A stretch of DNA of 64,000 nt from Oncomelania hupensis (taxonomy: Eukaryota; Mollusca; Gastropoda; Littorinimorpha; Pomatiopsidae): positions 31,497,686-31,561,685 of the forward strand of contig CM072511.1 in NCBI GenBank assembly GCA_036898135.1, read 5' to 3'. The position numbers and the translations under genes are program-made. Below the pieces are notes generated by a model. The model was given only the letters and a program-made list of their open reading frames with translations, was not told where the DNA came from and did not search any database. Shown in pieces: positions 30,166-39,925 of this stretch; positions within the stretch are counted from its first letter, which is position 1, and each line of letters starts with the position of its first letter.

Positions 30166-31173
30166 CACAAGTATATCAACTAACAAGTTAGTATCTCGTA
30201 TTGCCTCCAGTCGACGTGCGGTGGTCCCGTTGCCCTTGGTTTTAGCCACAAGCTGAGACGGGGATATCCCAAATAGAGAATTCTGGGAAATCTGTTCAAG
30301 GGAAGTAACTGATAACTAGCTAAGGTTGCAGTCATGGTAGCCATTTCTCGCGAAGATGTGCTGGCTGAAATTAAACGAAAGTTGGGAGAGGAACTGCATA
30401 TTTCTGGTAGTGAACAAAGGCTTTGCTCAATTATCGAAGGAGAACACGATGGATTTATAGAAACATGCACACATGTATCTGAGCTCAGTGCAGGCGATCG
30501 TGAGTCTCAGTGAACGATTGTTCGCCATTGTCATTGATACAGCTGCTCAGATCGCTTCGATGTGATGGTTCATTTATCGCTTGAATCACACTGTATAATG
30601 CACATGAAAATTATGTCAAAAATATGATGATTTGAGCATATGTTCGATTCCGTACCGATTGGAAGGTGGGGTGGAAAAATTAAAATCATGGTGATGATCA
30701 ATCCTATTTTGCAATGGTGGTTAGGCCTACTTTATTGTGTATGGTCACGGGTACTTTACCTTTTGTAGTTTGTGTGCTTTTTGTTCTGTCGGCCTTGAGT
30801 GTTTGCGTCGCCTTGGCTCGTTGTACTTTGTTGTGGTTTCGCTCTCTTTTGATTTTTGAAAGCAAATTCAAATTGCATTGTTTTCCAGCAGCATGCGAGG
30901 TCAAATTAGACGAATTCAGATCTATCCAATCTTTCTGTGACGCCATTTTGCGTGTGTCTCGTGTGCCATGCACCAATCGCGAAGAGTCCTGCCGACGTCA
31001 TTTCAGAAAAGGATTTCCCTACCCATAATTCCCCTGGGTTTTGAAGTTTCTAAAAAATTATTTTAGGCCGACGACGCTCTATGTAAAGCATGTAAAGGGA
31101 AGCAACCGGTTGTACGCGCACGTCGACAGAGACATAGAAGGGAGATACTAACTTGTTAGTTGATATACTTGTG
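30166..31173. mobile_element. Non-autonomous DNA transposon, 32-bp perfect TIRs, 7-bp TSD
   Basis: The 32 bp starting cacaagtatatc at 30166 are exactly repeated in reverse complement at 31142-31173. attcaaa lies directly outside each end (30159-30165 and 31174-31180). Beyond the TIRs a gtcgacgtgcg block is again inverted. The length is 1008 bp. No transposase is recognised; one 59-codon ORF is listed separately. Superfamily is not assigned; a 7-bp duplication is compatible with P-like or atypical hAT elements. It begins 38 bp past the GPCR stop. Confidence 0.88.
30334..30513 (+). CDS. Small ORF (59 aa) inside the TIR transposon
   Basis: ATG at 30334 (context gtcATGg) and stop TGA 30511. The product starts MVAISREDVLAEIKRKLGEE and is charged and likely helical. 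No family recognised. It could be a leftover exon of a transposase or chance. Confidence 0.3.
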   Translation: MVAISREDVLAEIKRKLGEELHISGSEQRLCSIIEGEHDGFIETCTHVSELSAGDRESQ

Positions 31174-31182
31174 ATTCAAAAC

Positions 31183-31188
31183 AATAAA
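31183..31188 (+). promoter_or_regulatory. Candidate poly(A) signal for the GPCR gene
   Basis: AATAAA lies 9 bp beyond the right TIR and its duplicated attcaaa. Without the transposon it would be about 55 bp after the GPCR stop codon. I saw no AATAAA inside the transposon. Confidence 0.5.
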
Positions 31189-31324
31189 CGTAGTGTGGAA
31201 CAAATGAGTAACAATTGCTAATCGACATCCCGAAAGAACAGTAACGTTGAGTCTCGAGAAACTAAACTCTAGCTCAAGCCCGCGTGAACTATGAAACACA
31301 GTGTTGACAAGCTAATATCATGAC

Positions 31325-31560
31325 ACATCGCCGTAGCTCAGTGCTGTAGAGTGTTCGCCGTGCACACCAATGACCCAAGTTCGGTTCCTGTAGTGTACCA
31401 GATAAAGGTGGCCATTTCTCGCTGTCCTTATTAACAGTATGATTGCTCTGGTGGTTCAGTGTTTGTTTTTTCCCTAATCCCTCTTCCCTAGGATGGATAT
31501 CCCCATCTGCAGTCATGTATCGCCAATATTGGGTGTGGACGTTACATTTCAATGTTCATT
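31325..31560 (+). mobile_element. tRNA-derived SINE, family B, full-length-like copy
   Basis: A box-like tagctcagtgctgtagag and B box-like agttcggttcc, followed by gattgctctggtggttcagt, ccctcttccctaggatggat and tatcgccaatattgggtgtg. It shares parts with 1405-1545 and 54950-55092. Confidence 0.75.
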
Positions 31561-31804
31561 TTCATATCATTGCTTACGCAAAAACTAATGATACCGAAAA
31601 AAAAAATTTAGTTGCTGGACAACGAATTTTATTTTCATTTTTGCGTACAGTAGAATTTGTCATGTATTCAGACGCTGGTAACGAACAGTCATTACTAATT
31701 CAATAATTATTACTTAGCTGAACATGTTTTCTTGACCGCTGGACGGAATATTTACGCTTTTCGATTCTACATACTTACTAATGTGAATTTATGTAATGTG
31801 CATG

Positions 31805-32047
31805 TCGTCGGTGTCCATTCAAAACCTCGTATCTCCAAAAATTAAGTTTTGAGAAAACGAAAAAAAATGTTTAAAAAATCAGATATCACCAAAACAAACG
31901 TTTTTAATATAATTTGTATTCAGTACATATTATTATTACATTAAAAATATTTGTTTTGGTCATATCTCATTTTTTAAAACTTTTTTTTTTCGTTGTCCTC
32001 AAAACTTAATTTTTTGGAGATACGAGGTTTTGAATGGACACCGACGA
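31805..32047. mobile_element. Palindromic fold-back element (MITE-like), 243 bp
   Basis: The two halves are reverse complements along nearly their whole length (about 115 bp each, few differences), starting tcgtcggtgtccattcaaaa and ending with its inverse. There is almost no loop. No clear target duplication was found. Confidence 0.85.
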
Positions 32048-32425
32048 TGTGTATTAATTACTTCAGCATCGTTTACTGAACAGGAACAAATGAATTGTAT
32101 CGTACTTTTTCAACAGCATTTTGTTTAAAATATATTATAATATTAAAATCCCTGCACCAGTAACCAAGCAAGACAATTAATTGTATATAATCCAAGAACT
32201 ATCATTATAACACACAGTAATATCTCGTTGTTAATATATTAATATGACATTGTTATTGTATGCTTTTTAATTCCAAAGATTCTGAATTTGTCTTGATTGA
32301 ATTTTTGCTTGAAAACGTTCTCCTACGTTGTCTGGGGAAATAATACCGGTGCTTTCATTTTTTACTACGCTAGCGTTGTGTGAGTGGTTGCTTCCCTTGA
32401 GTTGGATAGAACTACTGCTGCTGCT

Positions 32426-32428
<3 letters not shown>

Positions 32429-32510
<82 letters not shown>

Positions 32511-32511
32511 T

Positions 32512-32563
<52 letters not shown>

Positions 32564-32700
32564 CACACATACGCACACACACACATCTACACACACACGC
32601 ACACACACACATTCAGACACCATCATAATTTCAAATGCTTTTCTTTTAAAACTCAGTGAATTATGTATGGTTACTGTCGTTGATGGTGATAGTGACGCTA

Positions 32701-32751
<51 letters not shown>

Positions 32752-32760
32752 ATGGTGGTA
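32429..32760. repeat. (CT)n, (AC)n and (CTG)n/(ATG)n microsatellites
   Basis: CT repeats at 32429-32562, AC-rich at 32563-32612, then CTG and ATG triplets at about 32700-32757, next to the left end of element 1. Confidence 0.95.
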
Positions 32761-32795
32761 CTTCAGCTGCTGCAACAGATTAGCGGTTCTGATGC

Positions 32796-33409
32796 TGTTA
32801 CACTCAGTTTGATGTTGGTGTTTTCTATCAGTATCTGATTCAGCCCCGATGCTTGAATTCCTGATAGGGTGTAACTCAGATTCGTTTATTCACACAGCCC
32901 GTCCAAACAGCATACAAGTCACAAAGTCCACGTATGAAGTTTTCCACTTTTATTCAGCACACATCAACAACTGCATACAATTCTCAATTCAACTCAACAA
33001 CTTTCACAGCAACTTTCCAAATCACTATCAACAACTTTACTGTCTCAACAGCGATTCGGCACACGATTAAATAACCTCTCTCTTTTCTGGAACAATATGG
33101 TACATGGTAGAAATGACGTACTGCCACCAATCGAACTAAAGATCGTCATCACTGGCTTACGTCATTACACATTTTCTCTACTTCCGGGAACATTCACGAC
33201 CTTCGATATCCATCCGGAAATTTCTATCAAGAGTAAACACGCAGATCCAGAAACTTCGCAAATTATCAACGTTATACAAAGCCTCTCCTAACAACAATGC
33301 AAACTCAAATCAAAGGTAAATAAACTCCATTATTGAATACTTTGCAAATCGAAACGATTAGATCTATCGTGCGCGCTTTAGACACACTTTCGTTCGTTTC
33401 AACGTAACA
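32796..33409 (-). repeat. Element 1, 3' LTR
   Basis: 614 bp; the + strand copy begins tgttacactcag and ends aacgtaaca. Same length as the 5' LTR. Confidence 0.93.
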
Positions 33410-33420
33410 TAACCCCCCAC
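33410..33420 (-). other. Element 1 polypurine tract
   Basis: Minus strand reads agtggggggtta directly before the 3' LTR, the expected place for the plus-strand primer. Confidence 0.7.
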
Positions 33421-33664
33421 TCAAGAAGAAATTTACTTAATTTCTTTCAACGACGTTGAAACATAATGCACAAACAAAGTACAGAATTAAGACTTATTTC
33501 AGTCTGTCTGAACACTATCAACGTTCTCAGTTCATTCACAAAGAGTCAAAGTTTCTCATCTGCAAGTCTTTCTGGATACTGTCAATGTTCACAGATCATT
33601 TACCCAGTCAACGTTTTTCATTTTCAAGTCTGTCATTACCAATATTCTTAGTTCGTCCACACAG

Positions 33665-36600
33665 TCAATGTTCTTTCGTTCGCAAGGAATCGACGCCCTC
33701 GTCAGTTGCGGTCGTCATCGGCCCAGGGTCAAAGACGATGATCACGTGGGCTTCCCCGGAATCAGTGCGTCCTCCGTTGTCTCCTTCTTCCATCGGATGT
33801 CCGACGCAGTCGACGTTGTCAGCTCCCAGAATGCATTCGCTGGGTCTCACGGTCAGGTTGGCTTCTGCGGGACGGTGAAACAGCTCCCTCAAGGTCTGCA
33901 GATGCTCCTTCCAGGTCTGGGTGTGGACTTCATGTTCGACCAAAGTCGTAGAGCCTGGGACATCATTGAAGTTAGGGGGAAACTCGCCCATAAGGTCCTC
34001 GAGCTCCAACGTTTGACCTTCCGTCAAGCTCGGTCCTAGCTTAACATCATCGATGCCTTCTTTGCTGTGGAAGTCTCCCAGTTCCAACAGTTCTTCGTTG
34101 TCAAAGCTGTTGTCGATCTCAGCTGCTGTTGCTGCATGCACAGTCTCTGGCGGCCTTTCCACGTACAGCTTAAGGAGGTTGGCGTGGTATATCTTGGAAT
34201 GCTGGCCGACCTTCACCTTATAGTCGTTGATCCCCACCACGGTCTCCACTTCGTACGGGCCTCTCCACTGCATCAGCAACTTATTATGATCGGTAGGTAG
34301 CAGCACCAGCACTTTGTTGCCAGGTTTGAACTTCCTGTTCACAGCCCTACGATCATAGTAGTGCTTTCCACAGTCTTGGGACTTCTTCAGGTTTTCTCTG
34401 GCTATCTCGAGAGTCTGCTCCAGCTTCTCCCGTAGCTCAAACACGTACTGGTAGCTGTTCTTCACCTCTGGGGTGTCCACTTCTTTCGTCCACAGTTCTT
34501 TCAGGATGTGCATCGGCCCTCGGATGGTTCTTCCGTACAGCAGCTCGAACGGAGAAAAGCCGGTGGACTCCTGCGGTACTTCTCTGTAGGCGAAAAGTAA
34601 GGCGTTGATGTAGCGATGCCATTGTCTGGGCTGCTCGCTGCACAGTTTCTTCAGGGTGGACTTCAGCGTAGCATTGAACTTCTCGACAAGCCCGTTGCAC
34701 ATCGGATGGTAGGGTGTCGTAGTCAAATGCCGGATGCTCAGCAGTCTGTTGACCTCCTTCATGCAGTCAGAGACGAACTGCGTCCCGAGGTCTGTCAGAA
34801 TTTCTTCAGGCACTCCAAGTCTACTGAACATGTCCACCAGTGCCTCTGCTACAGTTTCAGTGTCAATCTTCTTCAGTGGCACTGCTTCTGGGTACCGAGT
34901 CGCATAGTCCACTAAAGTCAGTACCCACCGATGACCTTCTTCACTCGGAGGTCTTATTTCGCCGATTAAGTCTAAGGCCACCCTCTTGAAAGGTCGGTCG
35001 ATCAGAGGCATCCTCTGCATAGGCACTTTCGGGACCCTTCCTCGAGGTATGGTCTTCTGGCAAATGTCACATGATCGGCAGAAACGGCTGACGTCCGCAT
35101 GAAGCCCTGGCCAGTAGAACACCGCCTGGATTCTGTCTGACGTCTTCCTGATGCCTAGGTGACCTCCCATAATTGAGTCATGCGCTACTTCCATCACCTG
35201 GCGCCTTAAGGGTAATGGTACCAGTACTTGACGTAGTGGTTTACCTCCGTTGACCCTCGGGTGCTGGAAGATTCTGTACAGGATCTTGGCCTTCACCTCA
35301 AAATAGACCGTGCCATTGCCCTTGGTCACGTGGTCTTGGCGGTTCCTGTACTTGTTTAAAGTGCTATCAGCTCCCTGGAGCTGGATAAGCTTATCTCTGT
35401 CCACGATGGCAGCTTTGGAGTTGTCGGCGACCTTCAGTGGCGTAGACGTCTTGTCTCTCTTGGCCTGGGCCCTGGTAGTAACGGCACCGACGATCTCTGG
35501 TCGGCAGGGCTGAGCCGGAGTAACCACATTGTCCCCTAGCAGCTCTGTAATGTCTCCATCGGGAAATGGCAATGGATCCTCCTCCGCAACTTCGACGTGT
35601 TGGGTTGAGGCAGGACTCCACTCTGGATCGGGGTCGTCGGGTCGTCTCGCGCCGTCGATATTCCCGATCATCAAATCATACAGCGGCTTCTTCAGGCAAA
35701 CCGCTTCGACTTCGCCTATGTAGAAAGGGGTGTTGACATGAATTTTTGCAACTGGCGCTTTCACACATTTGCTGTCGGCCATGAGTGTCCATTTAGAATC
35801 GCCAGTGAACTGTTCTTTAGCGATTAGGTCTTCTCTGACGATGACCCCACTGCAGCCAGAGTCTCTTAGAACAGTCACTTCATGATTTCCGACGCGTCCC
35901 TTGGAAATAGGCATGTTCTGGACGGTCACAGCTGCGCTGGCGACGACGGGGATGGATTTTCCGTTGGCAAGGAGAAGTTGGCCATCGGTCATGCACTCTT
36001 GCACGTCCGCAGGGGTAGCTGTGCGCATGGTCTCACTCGGAAGAATGACGCTCCCGCCGCACACTTGATGGTCAGATCTACTGTTTTGCCGTTGATTGGA
36101 GAACCGCCTCTGCCGGTTGCCCGCCGCTGCATTGTCCGTACTGCTCCGCTGTCCGCTATTTCTGCTTTGAGGGCAGCTGGCAGCTCTGTGGTCTGTAGCG
36201 TTGCAGATAAAACAGCCTCTTGAGTGCCCTTCCCTGGGAGGAGGCGTGGAGTCCGTCTGTCTCTGGCTCGTCTGGCTCCCTTGGACCTGGTTCCCATGGT
36301 TTGCAGTCTTCTGAAAATGTTTCGTCGCGCTGGGTAGCCCCAGGGTTTTCCCATGAGCGATGAGATATCTTTCGGCAGCCTCAGTCACATCTTTAAGCGT
36401 CTGCAGCTTTTGTTCTTCTAAGTAGGTCGCTAGGTCCTTGTGACAGGCATTGAGAAATTGTTCTTTCACAATCAGGTCATGGAGACTGTCGTAAGACTTC
36501 ATTTCGCCTGATAACTCCACCCACTTGTGTAGATATGACGACAGGCGCTCCACAAACTGCTTTGGCGTCTCGTCTGACTTAGGCCTGCATTCACGGAAGC

Positions 36601-37129
36601 GTTTACGGTAGCCCTTCTCTGTAAAGTTGTAGCACTGCAGTAGGGCCTCTTTCAAGACGTCATAGTTTTTGGCGTCATCGTTCGACAGTCTGGTGTAAAC
36701 TTCGAGCGCTTGCCCTGTCAGAAGTGCACTTAGTCGAATCGCCCAGTCTCGAGGTTGCCAATTGGAGCTTTCGGCGAACCTTTCGAATCTCGCCAGATAG
36801 GTGTCGATCTGGTCCTTCCCGTCGACGAAAGCTGGCAATTTTGGAGCCGTATGGTCGTTGGTGGCTTGTGGCGCATGCTGATTGTTCTGGATACGCGCCA
36901 ACTCTAGCTGGTACTGACGCTCACCTTCAAGACGCTTCAGCTCGAACTCTCTTTCTTCTCGGCGTCGTTGCTCTTCAATTTCTAGACGCTTCTCTTCTAA
37001 TTCTCTTTCTTCGCGCCGTCGCTGTTCTTCTCTTTCTTCACGCAATATTCTCTCCTGGAATTTGACGTACTCCGTCAGCTGTTTGCCTTTTAGATTCAGT
37101 TCAACCCCTTTCTGCCAGAAGTCAGCCAT
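33665..37129 (-). CDS. Gag-PR-INT polyprotein with RT remnant (element 1)
   Basis: 1154 residues from ATG at 37129. Order: Glu/Arg-rich coiled coil (about 25-75); capsid-like region; CCHC knuckle CFICNATDHRAASC (about 306); aspartic protease-like RDSGCSG (about 420); integrase with HHCC zinc region (about 650-690) and catalytic Asp720, Asp780 and Glu816 (35 residues between the last two); then a GPY-type module (WRGPYEVE). After it comes the start of an RT domain (DVPGSTTLVEHE) that jumps at about residue 1070 to the RT thumb (WKEHLQTLRELF). The palm with its catalytic Asp pair and all of RNase H are absent. The frame stays open across both losses. Integrase before RT is the Gmr1-like order, unlike standard Ty3/Gypsy. 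Confidence 0.9.
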   Translation of the reverse strand: MADFWQKGVELNLKGKQLTEYVKFQERILREEREEQRRREERELEEKRLEIEEQRRREEREFELKRLEGERQYQLELARIQNNQHAPQATNDHTAPKLPAFVDGKDQIDTYLARFERFAESSNWQPRDWAIRLSALLTGQALEVYTRLSNDDAKNYDVLKEALLQCYNFTEKGYRKRFRECRPKSDETPKQFVERLSSYLHKWVELSGEMKSYDSLHDLIVKEQFLNACHKDLATYLEEQKLQTLKDVTEAAERYLIAHGKTLGLPSATKHFQKTANHGNQVQGSQTSQRQTDSTPPPREGHSRGCFICNATDHRAASCPQSRNSGQRSSTDNAAAGNRQRRFSNQRQNSRSDHQVCGGSVILPSETMRTATPADVQECMTDGQLLLANGKSIPVVASAAVTVQNMPISKGRVGNHEVTVLRDSGCSGVIVREDLIAKEQFTGDSKWTLMADSKCVKAPVAKIHVNTPFYIGEVEAVCLKKPLYDLMIGNIDGARRPDDPDPEWSPASTQHVEVAEEDPLPFPDGDITELLGDNVVTPAQPCRPEIVGAVTTRAQAKRDKTSTPLKVADNSKAAIVDRDKLIQLQGADSTLNKYRNRQDHVTKGNGTVYFEVKAKILYRIFQHPRVNGGKPLRQVLVPLPLRRQVMEVAHDSIMGGHLGIRKTSDRIQAVFYWPGLHADVSRFCRSCDICQKTIPRGRVPKVPMQRMPLIDRPFKRVALDLIGEIRPPSEEGHRWVLTLVDYATRYPEAVPLKKIDTETVAEALVDMFSRLGVPEEILTDLGTQFVSDCMKEVNRLLSIRHLTTTPYHPMCNGLVEKFNATLKSTLKKLCSEQPRQWHRYINALLFAYREVPQESTGFSPFELLYGRTIRGPMHILKELWTKEVDTPEVKNSYQYVFELREKLEQTLEIARENLKKSQDCGKHYYDRRAVNRKFKPGNKVLVLLPTDHNKLLMQWRGPYEVETVVGINDYKVKVGQHSKIYHANLLKLYVERPPETVHAATAAEIDNSFDNEELLELGDFHSKEGIDDVKLGPSLTEGQTLELEDLMGEFPPNFNDVPGSTTLVEHEVHTQTWKEHLQTLRELFHRPAEANLTVRPSECILGADNVDCVGHPMEEGDNGGRTDSGEAHVIIVFDPGPMTTATDEGVDSLRTKEH

Positions 37130-37137
37130 CTTGATGC

Positions 37138-37278
37138 TTCTGGAAAGTTCTTTTCTAGAAAGTTCTTTTCTGGAAAGTTCTTTTCTGGAAGGTTCTTCTT
37201 CTAGAAAGTTCTTGACTGTAGAGTTCTTTTTTCTGGAAAGTTCTTGACTGTGCTGTACCTTTCTAGACTGTTCTAGAA
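37138..37278. promoter_or_regulatory. Array of heat-shock-element-like trimers in element 1 leader
   Basis: TTCnnGAAnnTTC occurs exactly at 37138-37150, 37153-37165, 37168-37180, 37183-37195, 37199-37211 and 37231-37243. A further variant lies at 37261-37278. Three alternating units make a classic HSF-binding element. The first four are spaced 15 bp apart. The array sits between the 5' LTR and the Gag start. A plain 15-bp tandem repeat is the alternative reading. Confidence 0.6.
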
Positions 37279-37689
37279 CAGCACGCTTTCTGCAGTAGCG
37301 CTGATGCTTGTCACTAGTCGCCTTTTTTGACGCAGGCCCCGCTGTCCTCGTCGTATGCGACGCTGCACCACGCTGGTGTTGATGTATACGCTCCTGTGCT
37401 GAAGTAGACTCGACGTCCGTACGTCGCTCTCTCTAATACTGGCGATGTAGCTCCGAGACTGTCCCTCGACGTAGTCCTGCGGCAGCCACGTAGTCCCGAC
37501 TGGTTGTTCGCTCACGAAGCAACTCTTCAGTGACTACACGCCCTTGCAGTCAACCCGAACCTATCGGTGATGTAGTCCCAGTATGTTGGCCCCTCTCGAC
37601 GCAACTCGTTGGCGGCTACCCTCGATGACTGCCTCTCGTAACGTTGACTCGCTTGTTGTAGCAGTTGAACCCTTGGCTATGGCGTGAAT

Positions 37690-37705
37690 CGCGGCTTGAC
37701 CCCCA
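37690..37705 (-). other. Element 1 primer-binding site
   Basis: Minus strand reads TGGGGGTCAAGCCGC three bases after the 5' LTR. TGG matches the CCA end of tRNAs. I cannot name the tRNA. Confidence 0.6.
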
Positions 37706-37708
37706 AAA

Positions 37709-38322
37709 TGTTACACTCAGTTTGATGTTGGTGTTTTCTATCAGTATCTGATTCAGCCCCGATGCTTGAATTCCTGATAGGGTGTAACTCAGATTCGTTT
37801 ATTCACACAGCCCGTCCAAACAGCATACAAGTCACAAAGTCCACGTATGAAGTTTTCCACTTTTATTCAGCACACATCAACAACTGCATACAATTCTCAA
37901 TTCAACTCAACAACTTTCACAGCAACTTTCCAAATCACTATCAACAACTTTACTGTCTCAACAGCGATTCGGCACACGATTAAATAACCTCTCTCTTTTC
38001 TGGAACAATATGGTACATGGTAGAAATGACGTACTGCCACCAATCGAACTAAAGATCGTCATCACTGGCTTACGTCATTACACATTTTCTCTACTTCCGG
38101 GAACATTCACGACCTTCGATATCCATCCGGAAATTTCTATCAAGAGTAAACACGCAGATCCAGAAACTTCGCAAATTATCAACGTTATACAAAGCCTCTC
38201 CTAACAACAATGCAAACTCAAATCAAAGGTAAATAAACTCCATTATTGAATACTTTGCAAATCGAAACGATTAGATCTATCGTGCGCGCTTTAGACACAC
38301 TTTCGTTCGTTTCAACGTAACA
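37709..38322 (-). repeat. Element 1, 5' LTR
   Basis: 614 bp, same termini as the 3' LTR. Promoter and AATAAA-type signals are expected here; read on the minus strand, gtgaataaacgaatctg lies near its 3' part. Confidence 0.93.
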
Positions 38323-38649
38323 GATGCTAACAAGAATGCAAGAAAGAGTGCCAAAGCTTCAAAATAATTAATCTTCATGTGAATTACAAACCCTTTAACT
38401 CATCAGTCGGACGCACCAGTCCCGACATTAATTACAACTCTTTACCCTCCAGATAAATGAATTCGTTAAGATTTTATCTGCGGCTGACACAAATAAGGGT
38501 TCTCTCTCAATAGCGCTAACCAATGGCCACCCCCTCTGCTGATCTATCGTCGGTCAAAAGCAGCAGAGATAAGACAACAGTGCTCCAATAGAATAGACTT
38601 TAGTCTGGCGCTGTCTTCTGCAACGTTTGGCAGTTTAGAATCTGAGACC

Positions 38650-38760
38650 ATGAGATAAGATAAGATAACAATTTTATTTAACTAGGGGAAAAAATTGAGC
38701 ACTGGGTGTGCTTTTTTTTACAACCCTTGGGGCTTATAACAATAACAATTAGTATAACAA
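38650..38760 (-). repeat. LINE-like 3' tail
   Basis: The minus strand ends aaataaaattgttatc with (ttatc)n, the pattern of a LINE 3' end. No coding part was recognised upstream of it (38760-39250). Confidence 0.4.
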
Positions 38761-39327
38761 AAGAACTTCATAATAACATCGTAATGTAACAATATAATCA
38801 AGATCACCGCGTGCGCACACACACGAGCACACCTACACACACAAACACACACACACAACTTATGTGAAACAATCTAATTAAAGTTATGAATATACAACTC
38901 TTGCTAAGTAGCTAATGAAATAATGTTAATGTGCTCTAAAAGCTGGTTTGTAAAAGGTGTGCAACTGCACTGCGGAGAACTTCTGGAGACCATAGGGTAG
39001 AGAGGTGATAGTTAAACGTAGGATTGGGGACGGAAGTGGGGCAAGTTTACTATCAAAGACTTAAAATGAAAATTTTTTTTCAAGGATGCAAAATGGTGCA
39101 ATCTGAACCTTGAAAAAGCCGTTTGTGATGGTCTGGGACTTTGAGCTTTTTGAACAATTGAACTGACAAACTCTGGGGTACAAAAATTATCCTCTGCCCC
39201 TCCCTTAAGAAAACCCACACATACATAAACATTTATTTATCAGCAGAGATGTTTTGTATACTATTATTATTTACTACTTTTTGTTGATCGTTAACGGTAT
39301 AAAGCTTTACCTTGTAGTTTATGAACA

Positions 39328-39925
39328 TCACCGCCCTGCTTTCACTTTCAGTCTTGCTGCACTAGGTTCCTCGATCTGCATTAGTACCATTTGTGAATTG
39401 TATCTTCTGGCAAAACAGTTCACTGCCTCTTTGAAGTCAATATCAACATCCCTGTGCACTTTCAGTAAAGCATGTCCATTGAGTCTCTGTTGCATGCCCC
39501 GTTGTAGAGCGCAGGTAGTTTTTCAGGTTGCGCATCTGACTGTTTGAACGCTCATACTCGGCAGTAGTGACAGGCAAGGTGCAAAGGTTCTTTAGCATGA
39601 TGAACGGGTTGGGATAAAAATCCCTGTCACAATGTTTCAGTGCTTCTGATGCCGTGGACGGGATGATAGTTGTCGCATTCTCAGCAGCACTTCGCCATTT
39701 GCAAACCCGCCGTTGGTATTCTGCATCAAGGGTAGCGTTGTCTGGTAGGTCAGACTCCCACAACATTGCCAGTGTCTTCACCCCTTCTGGAACCTGCATG
39801 AAACCATCCTGGTTGTCTATTAAAGTGCGTGGCACCAGACAGAGACCATCAACTGCTAGGTCAGCATTTTTGAACCTCGAGTCCAATTCGGTTGACAGGT
39901 GTTCCAAGTTAAGGACTGGCAATGC
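39328..39925 (-). pseudogene. hAT-type transposase-like C-terminus (part 2, split by element 2)
   Basis: Minus-strand frame: ALPVLNLEHLSTELDSRF, later PNPFIMLKNLCTLPVTTAEY, ERSNSQMRNLKNYLRSTTG. Then a one-base frameshift near 39492 and a second frame QRLNGHALLKVHRDVDIDF ending at a stop at 39328. This is the hAT C-terminal dimerisation domain, also seen in 52-kDa-repressor/THAP12-like and ZMYM-like proteins. The upstream part lies beyond element 2 at 48016 and onward. The frameshift and the insertion mark it as dead in this copy. Confidence 0.82.

Larger units (their letters stand above)
32796..38322 (-). mobile_element. LTR retrotransposon, element 1 (INT-before-RT type, RT-deleted)
   Basis: Two 614-bp LTRs (32796-33409 and 37709-38322) with TGTTAC...GTAACA ends, flanked by gatgc on both sides (32791-32795, 38323-38327). 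The two LTRs encode identical incidental ORFs over hundreds of bases and look identical where compared. The coding strand is minus, so the 5' LTR is on the right. One ORF (33665-37129) encodes Gag, protease and integrase, but only scraps of reverse transcriptase. Insertion is recent judging by the LTRs. It must have moved with help from another element if the deletion preceded insertion. Confidence 0.93.

Noticed and set aside
33665..33900. Element 1 C-terminus as a novel domain replacing RNase H
   Set aside because: The last about 50 residues follow a deletion junction and look like out-of-context sequence with no motif. A new function would be speculation.
37138..37278. CRISPR-like array of short spaced repeats
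   Set aside because: The 15-bp periodic units have no spacers of variable unique sequence and lie in a eukaryotic retrotransposon. The same reasoning rejects the minisatellites at 8985 and 14002.
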